DNA from: Pelagomonas calceolata
Lineage: Eukaryota; Sar; Pelagophyceae; Pelagomonadales; Pelagomonadaceae
Length of the DNA stretch: 64,000 nt
Assembly (NCBI GenBank): GCA_918797485.1
Contig: CAKKNE010000005.1
Location: 930,001-994,000, forward strand
Direction: 5' to 3'
The translations under genes and the position numbers were made by a program. Shown here piece by piece: positions 48,801 through 57,308 of the stretch; within the stretch, counting starts at the first letter, position 1, and every line of letters begins with the position of its first letter. Under the pieces are notes generated by a model. The model searched no databases. It had not been told where the DNA came from and saw only the letters and a list, made by a program, of their open reading frames with translations.

Positions 48801-51706
48801 CAAGCAAGCCGCGGTGCGCCCGTCGCCGGGTCTGTGAAGACCGCCAGCTCACCACCCACTTCGATCACAAGCAGTGCCTCGCCACCGGCGACCGGGTCGA
48901 AGATGCGCACCATCCCATCTTCACATCCGCAAGCCAGACGCGACTCGCCCGTCGCCGGGTCTCTGAAGACCGCCAGCGCTTTCACCTTCGAACCCACCTT
49001 AATCACGACCAGCGCCGCGCCACCCGCGACCGGATCATAGATACTCACTCGCTCACCACCACCGCAAGCAACACGCGGCTCGCCCGTCGCCGGATCCACG
49101 AACGTCGCCAAGCAACGAGCACCAACCTCGATCCGGCAGCGCTCCGCCCCACCCGCCGCCGTCAGACCCATCGGCCGCACAGCCGAGAGCGAAATCTTGC
49201 TCGCGACGCGTCTCAGATCCTCGGCCAGGCGGCCCGCGGCCGACTCAGCGTTTGCGCGCGGCATCAACCGCTGCCACACTTGCTCGACCAATGGTACACC
49301 AAGCGCCATCGCGTTCCGCGACAACACCAAGGAGTCGGACAGCAGCAGTGTGTCCTGGCCCTGAAGAACGTTCAGGTCCGCCACGAAAGAAACAATGTCG
49401 CAGTCACTCCGCTTCAGCACGTACGACAGACTGCAGGCGACTGTGACAGCCTCACCCTCGTTTCTAGACCGCTTCATGTGAAACAAGCACCAGCGCAACG
49501 CGTAAGCATCCGCCGCCGCGCCGCCGTCGCCCTCCACGAATGAAGCCAGTGCCACGTCCGCGGCCGCGTCGCTCGAATACGACTCCGTATCCAGAACCCC
49601 AGCACGAATTGCCCGAGCACACGCCCGCGCCAGCCGCCGGTGCGCCGTGTCCCGTGCGACGAAGAACGCATCCTCAGAAGAGCGCTTGTCGAACGGCGCC
49701 TCGCCCGTCAGCCAGTCCGTGACAGTCTTATGTAAAACACCAATCACGTCGCCCTCGCGCAGCGGGAAGAGCAGCGATACGCCGTCACAGACCTTCTTGC
49801 ACCGCGCTCGATCCCAGCCCAGCGCACCACTCGCCGCGTCGACGGTCAGCGGCTCGGCCGCGGCACAGACAAGCTCGACCAGCGGCAGCGCGTCGCCCCA
49901 CGTGCCATCATCGACAAACACGCGTCGAAAGTTCTCCGCGTAGATCTCGTCGAGGCCCGCCGGCAGCGCGCCAACGCTCGCAAAGTCGATCTTGCCCGTC
50001 GTGGACGCGAGCTGGTCCGCGATGAGGCGCGCGTAGAGCATCAGTCCACCGGCCTTCCGTTCGAGCGAAGTGACAGCCGCGTCGAGCGCCGACGAGTTGA
50101 GACGCTCGGCAATAAAGGCCTCAAGCGCACCCGCGCCAACGCTTGTGCCCTCGCACATCTTCGGCAACGCCAGTCTAATCACCTCGTACTGCTCGTGGGC
50201 GATGTGCTTGGCATCCGCGACGCTCTTTAAATTCAGCTGAACCTCGGCGAGATGTTTTCGGCCGTCGTCGAGGCGCACGCTGACGTTCAAATTCATATCG
50301 CGGTAGCCGAGCGGCGTCGGACTGGCAAACTTGTTCTTTAATTGCGCGATCTCCAGCCCAAGGCTGCCGCCGTCCAATTCAGTCAGCACCTTCAGTAGGT
50401 CAGTAGCGCTCCCGGAAAGGACCGTCGCGCGCGAGAGGTCCCGAAACTTCTCGGGATGTGGCACCCCATTCTTGTCGGTGTACTTGTCCGCGAGCTTGCG
50501 CTCCGCGGATCCACGCCCTTTCACGCCCGGATCCGACACGTCGCCAGGGAGCGTCTTCAGCGCATCGACCAGAATTGTCTGCGCCAGCGATGCGTCGGCG
50601 TAGAGCTTGTCGAAGTCAGTCTCGTCTTGTATCAAGTCGAGACGTCGCTCCTTATACTTTTCGAGCTCGTGGATCCCAGCAACGCCGCGGACCGCCTCGT
50701 CGTACGCGCCCTTCGACCGGCGCAGCGGATCCTCGAGGTCGGCGAACGTGTCGAGATTCTTCAAGCCCGGGAACTTCGCCTCGACCTCATGCCGCAGCGA
50801 GTCCATCGTCACCTCGAGCTCGACGTGCTCCTTCGCGAGTTCAGTCAGGTACGCCCTCACGTCCTGACGGTTCCGCGCCTCGTCGACGCGGAGCTCCGAC
50901 GGCGTGTAGCCTGAGAGGGCAACTTTGATCTGCGCCTCGTCGCGGCTCGTCGCGACTATCTTGATCCACGGCGGCAGCGTCTTGAGCTCGTTCGCGAGCA
51001 GCGACAGCACGGGCTTAAGCGCGTCCCGCGGCAGCTCGTCGAGTGCGTCTATGATTAATACGAGGGCGTCATCCGCGCCTCGGGGCGCCTCGACGCCTCG
51101 CAGCGGCTTGGCTAATAAAGCCTCGAAGAGCTCGTCGACCTTGTCGGTCTCGACGCTCGCGCTCTTCTTGAGCGCGTCTTCGAAGCCCTGCACCGTCGCA
51201 GACAGCATGCCCGCGAGAGAGCGCAGCAGCACCGCTGGCGCCGATCGCGCCGGCTCGGTGTGCTTACAGAAATGCCACGCGGCCGCGTTTTGCTTGTCGA
51301 GCAGTCTCGCCAGCAGCTCGGCCGCTGCCACGCTCTTGCCGGTGCCGCCGCCGCCGACAAGCCAGAAGAGCTTCGCGCTATCCGGGTCGGTCCGCCAGCG
51401 GAGCACCGCCTCGAAGACCCATTCGCGCGTGCCGGGCAGGTGCTGCCCGCGCTTCTCGTTCACGATCGCCGAGAAGTCCAGCGCCTCTGCAGCGCCGGAG
51501 CGGTTGGTGCCGTGGAGCTTTTCGTAGAGCTCCTCGGAGATCGCGGCCTTGGCCTCGGCGTCCTTCCAGCACTTCAACGCCTCGTCCCTGGAGATCTTGG
51601 CGTCCGCGAACTTCTCCTCCCACGCGGGCTGCCACCTGGCGCCCGCGAGCTCCTTCGCCTCGGCAAGCGAGACCTCCACCGGCAGAGATGATACACCGCC
51701 GCCCAT
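45806..51706 (-). CDS. NACHT protein with inserted RelA/SpoT-like domain, WD-like propeller and ankyrin repeats
   Basis: This is an intronless 1966-residue frame. MGGGVSSLP fits an N-myristoylation site. The NACHT core has Walker A GGGGTGKS (118-125), Walker B LVLIIDALDEL (215-225) and the TSRDE sensor (253-257). At about 375-515 a RelA/SpoT nucleotidyltransferase-like domain is inserted: VKGRGSAERKLADKYTDKNG, FRDLSRATVLSG, GYRDMNLNVSVRLDDGRKHL and AEVQLNLKSVADAKHIAHEQ. The NACHT helical part resumes at LERKAGGLMLYARLIADQLA (about 549), then LHKTVTDWLTGEAPF. About 14 propeller repeats with VFxDPATGxxRLACG...RxFDPVAGGEAL follow (about 860-1420), then some 13 ankyrin repeats with a serine/aspartate microsatellite. 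NACHT ATPases switch in immune and death sensors; alarmone-like activity is conjecture. Confidence 0.82.
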   Translation of the reverse strand: MGGGVSSLPVEVSLAEAKELAGARWQPAWEEKFADAKISRDEALKCWKDAEAKAAISEELYEKLHGTNRSGAAEALDFSAIVNEKRGQHLPGTREWVFEAVLRWRTDPDSAKLFWLVGGGGTGKSVAAAELLARLLDKQNAAAWHFCKHTEPARSAPAVLLRSLAGMLSATVQGFEDALKKSASVETDKVDELFEALLAKPLRGVEAPRGADDALVLIIDALDELPRDALKPVLSLLANELKTLPPWIKIVATSRDEAQIKVALSGYTPSELRVDEARNRQDVRAYLTELAKEHVELEVTMDSLRHEVEAKFPGLKNLDTFADLEDPLRRSKGAYDEAVRGVAGIHELEKYKERRLDLIQDETDFDKLYADASLAQTILVDALKTLPGDVSDPGVKGRGSAERKLADKYTDKNGVPHPEKFRDLSRATVLSGSATDLLKVLTELDGGSLGLEIAQLKNKFASPTPLGYRDMNLNVSVRLDDGRKHLAEVQLNLKSVADAKHIAHEQYEVIRLALPKMCEGTSVGAGALEAFIAERLNSSALDAAVTSLERKAGGLMLYARLIADQLASTTGKIDFASVGALPAGLDEIYAENFRRVFVDDGTWGDALPLVELVCAAAEPLTVDAASGALGWDRARCKKVCDGVSLLFPLREGDVIGVLHKTVTDWLTGEAPFDKRSSEDAFFVARDTAHRRLARACARAIRAGVLDTESYSSDAAADVALASFVEGDGGAAADAYALRWCLFHMKRSRNEGEAVTVACSLSYVLKRSDCDIVSFVADLNVLQGQDTLLLSDSLVLSRNAMALGVPLVEQVWQRLMPRANAESAAGRLAEDLRRVASKISLSAVRPMGLTAAGGAERCRIEVGARCLATFVDPATGEPRVACGGGERVSIYDPVAGGAALVVIKVGSKVKALAVFRDPATGESRLACGCEDGMVRIFDPVAGGEALLVIEVGGELAVFTDPATGAPRLACGGRIFDPIAGGEALVVLKGGGQLAVFTDPATGAPRLACESDDGKVRIFDPVVGGDALLVLDIGSDVFALAVFKEPATGSPRLACGCKDGKVRVFDAVSGGEALLVLDAGDSSLVIFEDRATGALRLASGSGDRKVRVFDPLAGGEALVVLEGHTGNVNALTAFTDPATGEPRLVSGSTDVRVWNPAASGAAIKAESEGHSHDVNALLTFVDPATGALRVATGSYDKTIRVWDAETGGGLLVIDGGERVEALAFFVDPATGGPRLACGSGNKVLVFDPVAGGEAMVVIDVAAFALAVFKDPATGELRLACAAGEQVRIYDPVAGGEALLAPPAPPHWPTTRRVVLDVGPAIVTRVPDGRGRLAVFTDLATGAPRLACGARGDGKVRTYDPVAGGEALVVLEGHTESVWALTVFEDPAAGGLRLASGSIDNKVRVWDLAAGGAALFVLGGHTAPVMALMPFADPATGETRLASGSLDKTLRVWDANKGGAALRVVAFDDTVWALTVGRDTSGHFVAFGKRWGELRVESGTTPLTLACYQGDVAAISDLVQQGAGVDQEDSDGYTPLFVASLKGHVDVVRVLLDAGAAVDKRREGDWSPFGIACALGHVDVATLLVERGAAVDLCLDGARPLLVASRNQNLGAMRLCLEHGANVNCADKEGTTGLHVACQNGHVDAVRLLLDNGAEVDRVKESADSDSDSDSDSDSDSDSDSGVTPLIVACQNGHVDVVRLLLDKGAEVDRAREGGFTPLYIACQTGHVDAARLLLDKGAEVDRANKYDETPLIVACQEGHVGAARVLLDNGAEVDRAQENGTTPLIIACENGHVDAVRLLLDKGAVVDRANKRGRRPLDIAKRNDHDAVVALLEEHLDSKFPLHAAARTGDVEAMTPLLDGGAEVDAKKDGATPLYVACEKGHVDVARLLLDKGAEVDRADEDGFTPLYAACDQGHVDAVRLLLDNGADVNKADEDGETPLSIAEEMGHSAVVALLKKHSRSSGACMVC
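46674..46729. repeat. In-frame GAGTCC microsatellite
   Basis: About nine tandem copies of GAGTCC code, on the minus strand, for a (Ser-Asp)n tract inserted between two ankyrin repeats of the NACHT gene. Length polymorphism would keep the frame. Confidence 0.85.
47745..47818 (-). other. MYND-finger DNA fragment read out of frame inside the NACHT gene
   Basis: On the minus strand the 43 bases 47818-47776 are identical to 26838-26880 of the MYND-TPR gene, and the next 13 match at 11. Weaker similarity continues to the TRYC codons. In the MYND gene it codes CAACAAPLAHDAPRCVRC; here, shifted by one base, it codes LLAPPAPPHWPTTRRVVLDV, as an extra segment inside a propeller repeat. Confidence 0.85.
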
Positions 51707-52075
51707 GCTGGGGCTGCCTGTGAGGGCTGTCTCAATTCAGCTGGAGGCTGCCTATCTTTCACTGGCGTGCAGGCTCGTGCCGGGACTCGCACTGCACTAC
51801 TGGCGCTGGGCAGCTCGATCGAGGCTGCCGGTCGGAGACCCGCACGCGGTGTAGGCGAGCGTTGCGTTGATCCGGGAGTATCTGCTTAGAAGGAAGTATG
51901 CTGTTATGAAAGACGCGGCCCGCGCCTGACTCGGCGACGCGCGGTGGCCCGAGCGCCCCGAGCGAACACACACTCAACCTTACACAACCCGAAAAAAGGG
52001 GCGTCACCGTCGGCGGCTCGGCCACGACCTCCTCGACGCGCCGGGCGACGCGCCTTCGAGAGAGGCTACACAATT
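51707..52075. other. Region with shared upstream segment and transporter-gene fragment
   Basis: 51707-51795 is homologous to 53570-53654, upstream of the ankyrin-RING gene, including the identical word CTGCCTATCTTTCACTGGCG. At 51999-52046 lies a near-identical copy (one mismatch in about 45) of the 3' coding end of the transporter gene (53846-53891). This marks a local tandem duplication. Confidence 0.75.
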
Positions 52076-53569
52076 TTAAATGCCCCTCGGTCGTCTCGTA
52101 AGCTCGCCCAAGAGCACGGGCTGCCTGCAAAACGGACACGGGGCTCGATTCGTCGGCGGGTTCGTCCGACACACTTCCGTGATGCACCTCCGGCAGAAGC
52201 TGTGGTTGCACTTCGTCCACGCGCGTTCGATGTACGGTCCGAGGCAGATAGAGCACTGGACGTCCGACTGCTGCCGTTGGGGGCGCGGCGGCCCGAGTGG
52301 TAGTGGTCGGGACTCCCCGAGGAAGCGCGTTGAATTCCGATGCTCCGCGAGCAGCGCGACGACGGCCGCGTGGTCGAACAATTTCGCGATGGCCAGCGGC
52401 GTCTCGCCGTCCTCGTCCGCCAGGTCAACCGCCGCGCCTTTATCTAACAACAGCCGCGCGACGTCGACGTGGCCTGTCATGCAGGCGATGTACAGCGGCG
52501 TAAACCCGCCCTCCGCCGCCCGATCGACGTCCGCGCCTTTCTCCAGCAGCAGCCGAGCCACGTTGACGTTGCCCTTCTCGCAGGCGACGATCAGCGGCGT
52601 CACACCGTTCTCCATCGCCCGATTGACGTCCGCGCCGTTGTCCAGCAACAACCGCGCCGCGTCGAGGTGGCCTGCCGCGCAGGCGAGGTGCAGCGGTGTC
52701 GTACCGTTCATTTTCGCCCGATTAACATCCGCGTTTTTTTGCAGCAGCAGCCGCGCCGCGTCGACGTGGCCCTTCGTGCAAGCGATGTACAGCGGCGTCT
52801 GCCCGTGCTTGTCCGCCCGATTGACCTCCGCGCCGTTCTCCAGCAACAGCCCCAGCAGATCGCCCGACGCCGATGGCACAGGCGGCAAGTCGCGCGGCGG
52901 CAGCGCGGGCGCCACCGACGAGTGGATCACGGTCCCGTCGGCGAGCGTCACGGTGCCGCCGGGTGACCGCGGCGGGATAGGTGGAGGCGCCAGGGCGACG
53001 TTGCCGTTCTGGCAGGCGACGATCAGCGGCGTCCTACCGTCCTTGTCCGCCTTATTAACGTCCGCGCCTTTATCCAGCAACAGCCGTGCCGCGTTGAGGT
53101 GGCCTGCCGCGCAGGCGAGGTGCAGCGGCGTCCTACCGTCCTTGTCCGCCTGATTAACGTCCGCGCCTTTCTCCAGCAGCAGCCGCGCCAGGTCGACGTG
53201 ACCGTTGCAGCAGGCGGCGAACAGCGGCGTTGTACCTTTCCAGTCCCCCTTCTCTACCGCCCGGTCGACCTCCGCGCCTTTGTCCAGCAGCAGTGAAACC
53301 ACCTCGACGTGGCCTCGCGAGCAGGCGATCAACAGCGGCGTCCTACCGTCCTTGTCCGGCCGATTGACCTCCGCGCCTTTCTCCAGCAACAGCCGCGCCA
53401 CGTCGAGGTGGCCTCGCGAGCAGGCGAGGTGCAGCGGCGTCGCGCCGTCCTTATACGCCTGATTAACGTCCGCGCCTTTATCTAACAAAAGCCGCACCGC
53501 GTCGACCTGGCCAATATCGCAGGAGAGGTACAGAGGCGTCGTAAGGTCGTGAGAGGGGCCGCAGCCCAT
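52076..53569 (-). CDS. Ankyrin-repeat RING-type E3 ubiquitin ligase
   Basis: This is an intronless frame of 497 residues from ATG 53569. MGCGPSHDL fits dual N-myristoylation and palmitoylation. About twelve ankyrin repeats (DGATPLHLACSRGHLDVARL, GRTPLIVACQNGNV, GVTPLIVACEKGNVNVARLL) fill residues 10-410; they are interrupted near 200-235 by a proline-rich loop (PPPIPPRSPGGTV, PALPPRDLPPVPS). Residues about 440-485 are a C3HC4 RING: CSICLGPYIERAWTKCNHSF, CRRCITEVC and CPFCRQP. Such proteins transfer ubiquitin to ankyrin-bound targets. Its ankyrin repeats are close at DNA level to those of the NACHT gene, consistent with shared ancestry and repeat exchange. Confidence 0.88.
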   Translation of the reverse strand: MGCGPSHDLTTPLYLSCDIGQVDAVRLLLDKGADVNQAYKDGATPLHLACSRGHLDVARLLLEKGAEVNRPDKDGRTPLLIACSRGHVEVVSLLLDKGAEVDRAVEKGDWKGTTPLFAACCNGHVDLARLLLEKGADVNQADKDGRTPLHLACAAGHLNAARLLLDKGADVNKADKDGRTPLIVACQNGNVALAPPPIPPRSPGGTVTLADGTVIHSSVAPALPPRDLPPVPSASGDLLGLLLENGAEVNRADKHGQTPLYIACTKGHVDAARLLLQKNADVNRAKMNGTTPLHLACAAGHLDAARLLLDNGADVNRAMENGVTPLIVACEKGNVNVARLLLEKGADVDRAAEGGFTPLYIACMTGHVDVARLLLDKGAAVDLADEDGETPLAIAKLFDHAAVVALLAEHRNSTRFLGESRPLPLGPPRPQRQQSDVQCSICLGPYIERAWTKCNHSFCRRCITEVCRTNPPTNRAPCPFCRQPVLLGELTRRPRGI

Positions 53570-53823
53570 CGCTGCCTGTAAGGGGCTGCCTCAATTCACC
53601 TGGCGGCTGCCTATCTTTCACTGGCGTGCAGGCTCGCGCCGGGACCCGCACTGCAGCTGTTCCAGTACAAGCGCACCCCTCCAGCCTGAGTCCAGGCTCG
53701 ACCCCGCACGCCGAGCCCCGGCGCCAGTAGTCCTAGCACCGTAACAATGTATATTTCGATCTCCTCGATTGCGACAAACACCGAATCTTACAAAACACCC
53801 ACCACGCACGCCGTCGCGCAGGC
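53570..53823. promoter_or_regulatory. Upstream region of the ankyrin-RING gene, shared with the NACHT gene
   Basis: 53570-53654 matches 51707-51795 and is probably the common promoter-proximal segment of the two ankyrin genes. A dispersed repeat copy (TAGTCCTAGCACCGTAACAA) lies at 53727-53750. Confidence 0.55.
53727..53750. repeat. Dispersed TAGTCCTAGCACCGTAACAA repeat (one of four)
   Basis: Identical or near-identical words occur at 5866-5884, 13369-13390 (reverse), 53727-53750 and 62476-62499. Three of the four share a gap with the GCTAGCG promoter motif, 68-122 bp away. Its nature (element end or regulatory word) is unknown. Confidence 0.6.
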
Positions 53824-55341
53824 TCAGCCGTCCTCCTCGAGCAGCGGCGTCACCGTCGGCGGCTCGGCCACGACCTCCTCGACGCGGCGGGCCGCCCGCC
53901 ACCGCGACACGCCGAAGAAGAAGAGCGACGTGAGGAAGTAGAGGCAGAGGCCGAAGGTGATGCCCCGCAGGTGCCCGCGCTGCTTTGACCCGACACCGCA
54001 AGCCTCGCCCAGATGAGAATGCGCGTCCGGCGCGCAATCAGGCGCCCACCGATCTTTGAGCAGGCCCACGACGACGGGCGACGGCACGTCGCCGAACGCG
54101 TGCATCAGCAGCGTCGCCACGGCGATGCCGAAGGCGCGGTGCTCGCGCGGCACGCCCTCGAAGATCGAGACGTTCATCGGAGACGTCGCCGCGAAGAGCG
54201 GCAGCGTGCCCAGGCCGATGCTCGCGAGGAACCAGGACCGGTCTCGAGCGAAGGCCGCCGGCGTTATGAGCAACGCGCCCGCGCCGACGGTCGCTATGCT
54301 GACTTCCAACGCCGCTCGGAGCTTGTGTTCGCGTTTCCGCGTCCACGCGTCCAAGGCGAGCCCGCCCAGCGGCGTGCCTAGCGCGCCAGACACGGCCAGC
54401 GTCGCCGAGAAGGCCAGGGACGCTTGCACACTGTCCGTCCAGAGGCCCAATCCGACGACCTGTGCATAAATCAAATGTCGCGGCACATCTCCAAACACAC
54501 CCACGCCATCAACGCGACGCCTGCTCGACGGCGTGGCGATGCCGGTTTCTCACCGCTCGACGGAGCACCCGACGCACCAGTTGATTTCCACGCAGCCCAC
54601 GACGATGCTTGGCCCGAACGTCGAAAAGCCGATCACCGACGCCGCGTAGCCCGCGTAGCCTAAAACTGTAAAACGGAAGGTTTTCGACCGTCGCAGGGCT
54701 TGGAGCTCGGTCTTGATCGAGGGTGGCGCCTCGTCGCGATTGACGATGCGCGAACCGTCATCCTTCGACAACAGGAATAGTGACGCCGGCACGAGCATCA
54801 CCAAACCCTGGGCGTAGAAGGCCGCGGCCCACGTCCACCGCTGAGCCACAAAGGCCCCGTAGCCGTAGCCGAGCGCCGTCCCCGCGGGTATGGCCGCATA
54901 GAACACACCCAACCAAAAACCTTGTTGACTACCGGCGGCGTCCTGGATGAAGGGCCCGCCGATGGTCACAAAACCGGCCTCGCCGCACCCGCCTACTGCT
55001 CGTGCCGTGATTAACAACGCGTACGACTTGAGCGGCTTGGCCAAGCCGGCTAACAGCATGGAGAAGCACCATATGAGTAAACCGACGCCGCAGAGCTTGA
55101 ATGGTGGTACTCGGTGCGCCAGGTGTCCCACAACAACAGACGCGATCGAGAACCCGACGATAAAGGCACTCGTCAACGCGCCGAAGGCCGCCGACGTGCC
55201 CCAGGTGGTCTCGCTGCCTTCTATAAATGAATCAAACGCTCCTGATGCTCCGGGCACGATACCTCTATCGATGTAATTCAGGATGTTGGTCGAGATGAGC
55301 AGGACCATGAGGCAGCGTTCTGACAAAGGGAGGGAGGGCAT
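53824..55341 (-). CDS. Spinster-like major facilitator transporter, one introner intron
   Basis: The exons are 55341-54604 (or -54592) and 54459-53824, giving 457 or 461 residues. Twelve membrane segments are expected. Landmarks are STNILNYIDRGIVPGASGAF (helix 1 with the NYxDR motif of Spinster/SPNS and GlcP-type carriers), SVVVGHLAHRVPPFKLCGVG (the loop 2-3 basic motif), ARAVGGCGEAGFVTIGGPFI (helix 4), and AVSGALGTPLGGLALDAWTR (the second-half basic motif). SPNS proteins export lysophospholipids or sphingosine phosphate from lysosomes or the cell surface; the substrate here is unknown. The C-terminal tail ARRVEEVVAEPPTVTPLLEE is duplicated at 51999-52046. Confidence 0.85.
54452..54603. mobile_element. 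Introner element with target duplication (transporter intron)
   Basis: The element spans 54460-54595. On the minus strand its ends are CTGCGTGGAAATCAACTGGT and TTGATTTATGCACAG. The flanks are GTCGTGGG (54596-54603) and GTCGTCGG (54452-54459), 7 of 8. Use of the GT in the duplication restores FGPSIVVGLGLW. Confidence 0.85.
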
Positions 55342-55454
55342 GGCTGCCGCCGGCTGGGGGTCGCCTCGATCGCAGGGGCACGTATGCGTTGTGTTTTGTG
55401 TGTGGTGGCTCGTACAGAGCGGTCGTACAGAGCGGCCGCGCGGTGCTGGACGGA

Positions 55455-55480
55455 GCTAGCGGCCCGTAAGACACTAGGCA
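55455..55480. promoter_or_regulatory. Promoter-type motif copy 11
   Basis: GCTAGCGGCCCGTAAGACAC then TAGGC. It lies 114 bp from the transporter start and 95 bp from the LRR-MYND start, so it could serve both. Confidence 0.65.
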
Positions 55481-55574
55481 TCCAGGGCAAAGCTGTGCCT
55501 TGAGCTCTCGCGTAAACCAGCAGCAATTAGAGCTTTATAATTCACCAGAAGCAGGGCATGTGAAAGCTTGAAGC

Positions 55575-57266
55575 ATGGGCAAGAAATCCAGGGCCCAAAA
55601 GGATACGCGCGAGGGGTGGCAGCGCCGGGATGGCGAGAGGACCACTCAGGCCAAAGAGCAGGTCTCGATCTCCGCCCGCAAGGCCATCCGTCGGGATGTT
55701 CCTGCGCTCAGCAAGCTGGTGAAGTCGTGTGCCCAATTACAGAACGAGTGGGCCGTGTACGAAAACAAGCCGTGGGAGTGGGGTCGCGTCAAGGCGACGC
55801 AGTACGGCTTGACCTGGTTCTTCTTTAATGGCCTCGAGGCCCTGGAGACGCTGCCAGCGACGATTGACCAGTTCAAATTTTTGAACACGATTCACGCGAA
55901 GAAGTGCACGGGCCTCCGCACGCTGCCGCGCGCCATTGTAAATTTGCCATACTTGTCCGAGCTGAACTTGGAAGGCTGTACCGGCCTGACCGTTTTGCCC
56001 GATGTGATCGGCGAGTTGAAGTCGCTGAGAACCTTGGACCTCAGTGGATGCACTGCTTTGCGCACGCTGCCAGATGCGATCGGCGGCGTCAACGGCGGCC
56101 TCGGGTGTCTGGAGCACATTACCTTCCATGATTGCACTGGTCTCGTGGCGTTGCCCGACGCGATTGGCCGGCTGCCCGCGCTCACGGGCTTGTCGTTTTC
56201 GGTTTGTACGGGCCTCACCACGCTACCAGATGGAATCGGTAACCTCAGCACTCTGAGGCATATACAATTGTGGGAATGTTCCGGGCTCGTGACGCTGCCC
56301 GACTCCATCTGTCGACTCACTAGTTTGGGTACGCTCTGCCTTAACGATTGCACGAAACTCCGGGCGCTGCCGGCCTCGCTCGGCGATCTTGGCGCCCTGA
56401 AGAATCTGGAGCTTAGGAATTGCTCGAGTTTGAAGGTGTTGCCCGTTTATGTTTTTCAACTCGTTAAACATTTGGGCCATGGCTGGGAGTTCAACCGGCC
56501 ATTGGCCGGTTGCTCGAGCCTGACCTTTTTGCCCGATTCGGAAGCTTGCGGCGCGTTTAACAGATTCCACCGGGACCACGCATCCCTTAACGTGACCGGC
56601 TGTGTCCACCTCCGAGCACTCCCAGAAAGCGTCTTCTGGTCTGGAAAGATTACCAGTCTCTGCGTGAGTGGCTGCTCTAATTTGGTCGCATTGCCTGACG
56701 CGGTCGGCGAGCAGAGCCAATTAGCATATCTCGACGTGTCCAATTGCCCGGGCCTCAGTACTTTGCCCGAAGCGATCTGCGGTCTTGTCGATTTGACAAG
56801 CTTGAACGTGACCGGTTGCTCGAACCTCACGCTCCCCATCGCCGTCCATAGCATGTTTAAATTGACGGTCGAGGGCGGGGACGACGTGCGCTGGATCCCG
56901 TCGGCCACGGCGGCGGCGCTCGTCGCCGCGAGCGATAGGGCGCGGCGGAGGAAGCTTCGCAAATGCGTGTGGTGTAGTACAGAGACCAAGACGTTTTGCG
57001 TGGCGTGCGGCGAGACTTATTACTGTAGTCGGGATCACCAAAGGCAGCATTGGGAAGCCATGGGTGAGAGCAGTCACAAGTTTGCGTGCGCAAAAATTCG
57101 GAAGCACAACCGTCGGCGGTGCGACGTCTGCGGCCGCGTGGGCAGCTCCGAGGAGCCCCCGTATCCCGTGTGCGACGGATGCGGCGCGCGGCGGTACTGC
57201 GGCGAAGCTTGCCAGTTGGCGGACTGGGAGGCCGGCCACGCGCAGGCGTGCGCCGTCGCGGCATAG
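55575..57266 (+). CDS. Leucine-rich-repeat protein with two MYND zinc fingers
   Basis: This encodes 563 residues from ATG 55575. The basic N-terminus (MGKKSRAQKDTREGWQRRDG) is followed by about 14 LRRs of the plant disease-resistance spacing, with LxxLxLxxCTxLxxLPxxIG: LSELNLEGCTGLTVLPDVIG, LRTLDLSGCTALRTLPDAIG, LTSLNVTGCSNL. The C-terminus has two MYND-type fingers: CVWCSTETKTFCVACGETYY then CSRDHQRQHW...HKFAC (about 470-510), and CDVCGRVG...CDGCGARRYCGEACQLADW...HAQAC (about 520-558). MYND fingers bind proline-rich partners. A receptor or scaffold role is inference. The gene converges with the PDZ gene 42 bp away. Confidence 0.85.
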   Translation: MGKKSRAQKDTREGWQRRDGERTTQAKEQVSISARKAIRRDVPALSKLVKSCAQLQNEWAVYENKPWEWGRVKATQYGLTWFFFNGLEALETLPATIDQFKFLNTIHAKKCTGLRTLPRAIVNLPYLSELNLEGCTGLTVLPDVIGELKSLRTLDLSGCTALRTLPDAIGGVNGGLGCLEHITFHDCTGLVALPDAIGRLPALTGLSFSVCTGLTTLPDGIGNLSTLRHIQLWECSGLVTLPDSICRLTSLGTLCLNDCTKLRALPASLGDLGALKNLELRNCSSLKVLPVYVFQLVKHLGHGWEFNRPLAGCSSLTFLPDSEACGAFNRFHRDHASLNVTGCVHLRALPESVFWSGKITSLCVSGCSNLVALPDAVGEQSQLAYLDVSNCPGLSTLPEAICGLVDLTSLNVTGCSNLTLPIAVHSMFKLTVEGGDDVRWIPSATAAALVAASDRARRRKLRKCVWCSTETKTFCVACGETYYCSRDHQRQHWEAMGESSHKFACAKIRKHNRRRCDVCGRVGSSEEPPYPVCDGCGARRYCGEACQLADWEAGHAQACAVAA

Positions 57267-57308
57267 GCTCTGTTGTAAGTATGACTGTATCTCTACGACG
57301 CCTCGCTC

